Shown here in pieces: positions 5,556-9,094 of a DNA stretch of 9,094 bases. The translations under genes were made by a program, and so were the position numbers. The notes beneath the pieces were generated by a model that saw nothing but the letters and a program-made list of their open reading frames with translations, made no database searches and was not told the DNA's origin. Origin of the DNA: Gulosibacter massiliensis (GTDB lineage: Bacteria; Actinomycetota; Actinomycetes; Actinomycetales; Microbacteriaceae); assembly GCA_943325745.2 (NCBI GenBank), contig CALPQP020000029.1:1-9094 (forward strand), written 5' to 3'. Every line of letters begins with the position of its first letter. Position 1 is the stretch's first letter.

Positions 5556-7753
5556 TGTCAACCACCCACGTCGATCTGGCGTTGGAGGGCATGACCTGTG
5601 CGACGTGCGCAGGGCGGATTGAAGGGGCGCTCGCGGCCGTCCCTGGTGTCATCGCGACAGTGAACTTTGCGACCGAACGTGCGTCGGTAGAGATTGATGG
5701 CGTGACGGACGCGACCGACCTCATCGCAGCCATCACGAAGGTCGGATACGGCGCGCGCGTGATCGATCGCGAGCAGCGCGAAACGGAAGCACCCGTCGAC
5801 CCCGTGCTTACGGCTCGGGCCATCGTCTCGTTGGCGCTCGCGACCCCAGTCTTTCTCATGTCGATGATTCCTGCCTGGCAATTCGACGGATTCCAGTGGG
5901 TGGCCGCCGCCCTCACCACGCCGATCGTGACCTGGGGGGCGTGGCCGTTCCACCGCGCAGCGATCCGCAACGCGCGCCACGGCGCAACGACGATGGACAC
6001 CCTCGTCTCGCTCGGGGTCGCGGTGGCGTACCTGTGGTCGATGTATGCCCTGTTCTTCACGATGGCGGGCATGATCGGAATGCGAATGGACATGGCGCTG
6101 TTTGGCTACAGTCCCCACTCCCTCTATTTTGAGTCGGCCTCCGTGGTCACCGCTTTTGTTTTGCTCGGGCGCCTTCTGGAATCATCCTCGAAGCGAGCGG
6201 CGAAAATGTCGCTCACCGCGCTGCTCAACACTGCCGCCAAGCACGCGATTCTCCTCGTCGACGGTCGTGAAGTGACAGTCCCAGCCGGTGCCCTGCAGAG
6301 AGGCGACACTTTTGTCGTTCTGGCCGGTGGGATTGTGCCGACGGACGGGCGAATCATCGAGGGACAATCCGCAATCGACGCAAGTGCCGTGACGGGTGAG
6401 AGCGTGCCTGTTCCCGTTGGAGTCGGTTCGACGCTCATCGGCGGCACAATCAATGCCGGGGGACGACTTGTCGTCGAAGCCACCGCGGTCGGTGCCGGCA
6501 CCGAACTCGCTCGGCTCACCCAAATGGTCGAAGAAGCACAAGCGGGCAAAGCCCCCGTCCAAAAACTGGTCGACCGAATTTCGGCGGTGTTCGTCCCGCT
6601 CGTGATCGTGGCGGCCGTCGCCGGCGGAATCGTGTGGTTTGCCATGACTGGTGATGCGACACACGCGGTTTCTATCGCCGTGGCAACGCTCGTCGTTGCC
6701 TGTCCCTGTGCACTGGGGTTGGCGACACCGATGGCACTTCTCGCTGGAACCGGACGCGGAGCCCGCAGCGGAATCATTATTCGCGGAACCGACGTGCTCG
6801 AGAGCACGCGTCGAGTCACGACCGTCGTCGTGGATAAGACTGGAACGCTAACGAGCGGCCACCCCTCGGTGGTCGACGTGCTGGGCGACACAGTTTCGGC
6901 GGACACGGTTCTCGGGGACGCAGCGCGTGTCGAGATGGGCACCGATCACCCGCTGGCCCGGGCGGTCGTCGCCGAAGCCACCACGCGTGGGGTCATGGGA
7001 GATGTTGCTCGGGGAATAGTGGCGGAACCAGGGCGTGGAGTGACGGGAACTCTGGGCACAACCGTTATTCGGGCCGGGTCGCTGGAGTGGCTCACCGAAA
7101 CGTCACACTCCGTACCGACGTCGATTGCCGCCGTGGCTGCTGAGTGGACTTCGGCGGGGCGATCCCTCGTCGCCGTCGCGCACGGAGACAGGGTCGTGGG
7201 CCTCATTGCAATCAGTGACGTGGTCAAGCCCAGTGCTTCGGTGGCGATTAAAACGCTATCAAAACTGGGAATTCGAACGGTCATGGCCTCGGGCGACAAC
7301 GCGGCGGTCGCTGAAGTGGTCGCGCACGAAGTCGGTATTGATGAGTTCTACGGAGCCATGAATCCGGCCGACAAGCGCGACCTCGTTGAACGACTTCAAC
7401 AACGGCGCGAGGTCGTAGCGATGGTGGGCGACGGAATCAACGACGCGGCCGCTCTCGCGCAAGCCGACCTCGGCATTGCCATGGGCCACGGCACTGACGT
7501 TGCGATTGAAACGAGTGACATCGTTTTGGTGTCAACCGACCTTCGCCGAGTTGCGGACGCCATCCGACTGTCGCGGTCAACGCTCGGAACGATTCGCGGA
7601 AACCTCGTCTGGGCGTTTGGCTACAACGCGATTGCAATCCCCATCGCTCTCGCGGGAGTCATGGGACCGGTCGTCGCGGGACTCGCGATGGCGTTTTCGT
7701 CGGTGTTTGTCGTGCTCAACTCGGCGCGACTAGCCACCTTCCGAACCAGCTAG
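5555..7753 (+). CDS. copA: Copper-exporting P1B-type ATPase CopA
   Basis: This 732-residue membrane pump expels Cu(I) using ATP. One N-terminal HMA domain carries GMTCATC (C15, C18). Eight membrane helices follow the P1B plan: four before the actuator domain (about 88-212), two around the CPC motif (C383-P-C385), and two at the end. Catalytic motifs are TGES (280-283), the phosphorylated Asp in DKTGT (D427), the HP dipeptide in TDHPLA (H465-P466), and GDGIND (625-630). The transport residues Y690-N691 and M712 with S715/S716 match P1B-1 copper pumps. The extracellular loop before E193 has five methionines in eleven residues (M170-M180). There is no clear ribosome site of its own; translation appears coupled to copZ. 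The TAG stop lies in a CTAG shared with the convergent gene. Confidence 0.97.
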   Translation: MSTTHVDLALEGMTCATCAGRIEGALAAVPGVIATVNFATERASVEIDGVTDATDLIAAITKVGYGARVIDREQRETEAPVDPVLTARAIVSLALATPVFLMSMIPAWQFDGFQWVAAALTTPIVTWGAWPFHRAAIRNARHGATTMDTLVSLGVAVAYLWSMYALFFTMAGMIGMRMDMALFGYSPHSLYFESASVVTAFVLLGRLLESSSKRAAKMSLTALLNTAAKHAILLVDGREVTVPAGALQRGDTFVVLAGGIVPTDGRIIEGQSAIDASAVTGESVPVPVGVGSTLIGGTINAGGRLVVEATAVGAGTELARLTQMVEEAQAGKAPVQKLVDRISAVFVPLVIVAAVAGGIVWFAMTGDATHAVSIAVATLVVACPCALGLATPMALLAGTGRGARSGIIIRGTDVLESTRRVTTVVVDKTGTLTSGHPSVVDVLGDTVSADTVLGDAARVEMGTDHPLARAVVAEATTRGVMGDVARGIVAEPGRGVTGTLGTTVIRAGSLEWLTETSHSVPTSIAAVAAEWTSAGRSLVAVAHGDRVVGLIAISDVVKPSASVAIKTLSKLGIRTVMASGDNAAVAEVVAHEVGIDEFYGAMNPADKRDLVERLQQRREVVAMVGDGINDAAALAQADLGIAMGHGTDVAIETSDIVLVSTDLRRVADAIRLSRSTLGTIRGNLVWAFGYNAIAIPIALAGVMGPVVAGLAMAFSSVFVVLNSARLATFRTS

Positions 7754-8400
7754 ACCTGGAGAAACTCGCGTAAGCCGGCCACGGTCGAGACCGTCGCGGT
7801 GGCCTCCGACCATTCGTCTTTGCTTCCATAACCCCACTGCACCAGCACGCTGTCGACGCCGTGGATGGCCGCACCCTCGACGTCGTGAATTCGATCACCC
7901 ACTAGTACGACGCGCGAAATGTCGGCGCCCGCTTCGTCGAGCCCATCCAGGGCGAAGCGAACGACGTCCGCTTTCACCGATCGAACGTCGTCGTCCGACG
8001 CAGTACCCAGAACATCGAAATCGTCCTCAAGTTCGAAGTGCCGCAAAACCATTCGAACTCCGGTTTCTACCTTTGATGTCGCCAACGCGACGGGGATTCC
8101 CGCGGCTCGAACCGCTCGGACAACATCTATCACGCCGGGGAAAAGGTCTGCCGTGATAGCCCCGCCCGCGGCGTATTCGGCGCGATAGATCGCGATTGCT
8201 CGTTCAAGTTCATCGCCGGACATGCCGAGTATGTCGCCGAACGTCGTCGTGAGCGGCGGGCCGAGGAACGGGCGCATGACCTCGCGACTGGGCGCTTCGC
8301 GGTGCAGCATGCGAAACGTGTGCTCAAAGCAGTGAAAGATTCCGGGAGCGGAATCAACGATGGTGCCATCGAGGTCAAACAGTACGGCGGTATAGGTCAT
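7750..8400 (-). CDS. HAD-family phosphatase, phosphoglycolate phosphatase-like
   Basis: This is a 216-residue soluble HAD hydrolase with an alpha-helical cap between the first and second motifs. Motif I is FDLDGT (nucleophile D9, acid/base D11), motif II is ATSK (about T108/S109), motif III Lys is K143, and motif IV is VGDRIHD (D169, D173). The GDRIHDVEGA and VQWGYGS segments resemble the Gph/PGP subfamily. The real substrate cannot be read from the sequence; a pyrophosphatase or general sugar-phosphate phosphatase is possible. The ATG at 8400 is chosen because the core begins there; longer upstream reading would run into nucS with an Arg-rich, non-family sequence. It shares one base with the nucS stop (TGATG) and has no ribosome site, so it is probably coupled to nucS. 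Its stop overlaps that of copA. Confidence 0.88.
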   Translation of the reverse strand: MTYTAVLFDLDGTIVDSAPGIFHCFEHTFRMLHREAPSREVMRPFLGPPLTTTFGDILGMSGDELERAIAIYRAEYAAGGAITADLFPGVIDVVRAVRAAGIPVALATSKVETGVRMVLRHFELEDDFDVLGTASDDDVRSVKADVVRFALDGLDEAGADISRVVLVGDRIHDVEGAAIHGVDSVLVQWGYGSKDEWSEATATVSTVAGLREFLQV

Positions 8401-9094
8401 CAGAACAGTCTGTCGTGGTCGGTCTCGCCGCCGCGCAATTCCTCGAGGTCGAGAACAACGCAACGAATTCCACGGTCTTCAGCGAGAGTGCGCGCCTGCG
8501 GTTTGATTTCCTGGGCGGCAAATATTCCTGTGACAGGAGCCAGGGTTGGGTCGCGATTGAGCAGTTCGAGGTACCTCGTCAATTGTTCAACGCCATCGAT
8601 ATCACCACGGCGTTTGATTTCAATCGCGACGACCGCATTATTCGCGTCCCGCGCGAGGATATCGACGGGACCAATCGCGGTCGGGAATTCGCGCCGAATC
8701 AGGCTGAAACCCTCTCCGTATACCGCGATCTGCTCGGACGAGAGACGCTGTAAATGAGCCTCGACACCCTCTTTAATCAAACCGGGGTCGTCGCCCAATT
8801 CGTGGGTTGAATCGTGGTGGATTTCGAAAATTGAAATGACGAGCATGTCGGCAGTTTTCGTGTGAATTACCCGCCACAGCTCGATTACCCCGGCTGCGGC
8901 GAGGTCATCGTCTGGTTGCGCAAAATCGATGACGCAGGGCGGGCTCATCCAGTTGAGCGGTTTATAGGATCCGCCGTCCGAGTGGACAAGAACACTGCCG
9001 TCACCCTTCAACATCAGCGTGCGCGTGGCCAGCGGCAAGTGCGCGGTGAGTCGACCGGCGTAATCCACCGAACATCGCGCCACGACTAATCTCA
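8400..9094 (-). CDS. nucS: Mismatch-specific endonuclease NucS/EndoMS, start codon cut by one base
   Basis: NucS cuts both strands at mismatched bases and provides mismatch repair in actinobacteria and archaea that lack MutS/MutL. The N-terminal DNA-binding half shows [14 protein letters not shown] and [11 protein letters not shown]. The C-terminal RecB-like nuclease has D145, E159-x-K161 and Q171 (numbered from the inferred start) within PVDILARD and [17 protein letters not shown]. The protein ends DRLF, like the C-terminal clamp-binding tail described for C. glutamicum EndoMS. The frame stays open to the edge: codons for R-L-V-V precede the GTG at 9083, and the last two bases read TG, so the true start (NTG) has its first base just outside. 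That would give [12 protein letters not shown], the family's usual N-terminus, and 231 residues in all. Confidence 0.95.
   Translation of the reverse strand, partial: RLVVARCSVDYAGRLTAHLPLATRTLMLKGDGSVLVHSDGGSYKPLNWMSPPCVIDFAQPDDDLAAAGVIELWRVIHTKTADMLVISIFEIHHDSTHELGDDPGLIKEGVEAHLQRLSSEQIAVYGEGFSLIRREFPTAIGPVDILARDANNAVVAIEIKRRGDIDGVEQLTRYLELLNRDPTLAPVTGIFAAQEIKPQARTLAEDRGIRCVVLDLEELRGGETDHDRLF

Noticed and set aside
5558..6942. Two long minus-strand open frames opposite copA (186 and 272 codons)
   Set aside because: They are antisense shadows of the conserved ATPase, with skewed Arg/His or Ser/Thr/Pro composition and no ribosome sites or family resemblance.
7777..7804. GGCCAC/GTGGCC inverted repeat as a copA terminator
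   Set aside because: It is only a 6-bp stem with a 16-base loop, no T-run follows, and it lies inside the coding end of the HAD gene.
8401..8463. N-terminal extension of the HAD gene into nucS
   Set aside because: The extra 21 residues are Arg-rich, unlike the family, and come from the end of nucS out of frame. The ATG at 8400 begins exactly at the conserved core.

Overview
The window reads as an ordinary, tightly packed stretch of an actinobacterial chromosome. Three things point there. The gene order fhaA-fhaB-pstP-rodA-pbpA is the actinobacterial cell-growth and Ser/Thr-phosphorylation cluster. NucS (EndoMS), the mismatch endonuclease typical of Actinobacteria, sits at the right edge. The base composition is GC-leaning, with several GTG starts. 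The sequence alone does not give a genus; a Micrococcales-type organism with moderate GC is my guess.

Left part (1-5060, all minus strand, read right to left): fhaA (FHA adaptor), fhaB (membrane FHA protein), pstP (PP2C phosphatase), rodA (SEDS glycosyltransferase) and pbpA (class B transpeptidase, cut by the left edge just after its KTGT motif). Every junction overlaps by 1 to 20 bases, so this is one translationally coupled operon. RodA polymerises glycan and PbpA cross-links it. PstP removes phosphates placed by PknA/PknB-type kinases, and the FHA proteins read the phosphothreonines. The kinases would be expected beyond the left edge.

Middle (5061-5339): a short divergent control region, then tRNA-Leu(CAG) on the plus strand with encoded CCA. 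Next comes a 79-base gap that carries a possible promoter, an 8-bp palindrome and an inverted repeat touching the ribosome binding site of copZ.

Right part: copZ (copper chaperone) and copA (copper-exporting P1B ATPase) on the plus strand are coupled by a TAATG overlap and form a copper-efflux pair with no regulator in view. Converging on copA, and sharing a CTAG palindrome as overlapping stop codons, is a minus-strand pair: nucS, then a HAD phosphatase of the phosphoglycolate-phosphatase type. These two overlap by one base. The real nucS start codon is cut by one base at the right edge.

I found no mobile element, CRISPR array or defence system, and no convincing sign of an undescribed system. 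The points worth a second look are local: compact forms of FhaA and PstP, a cysteine pair flanking the PbpA active site, a Met-rich exit loop in CopA, leader inverted repeats, and the coupled and convergent gene junctions.
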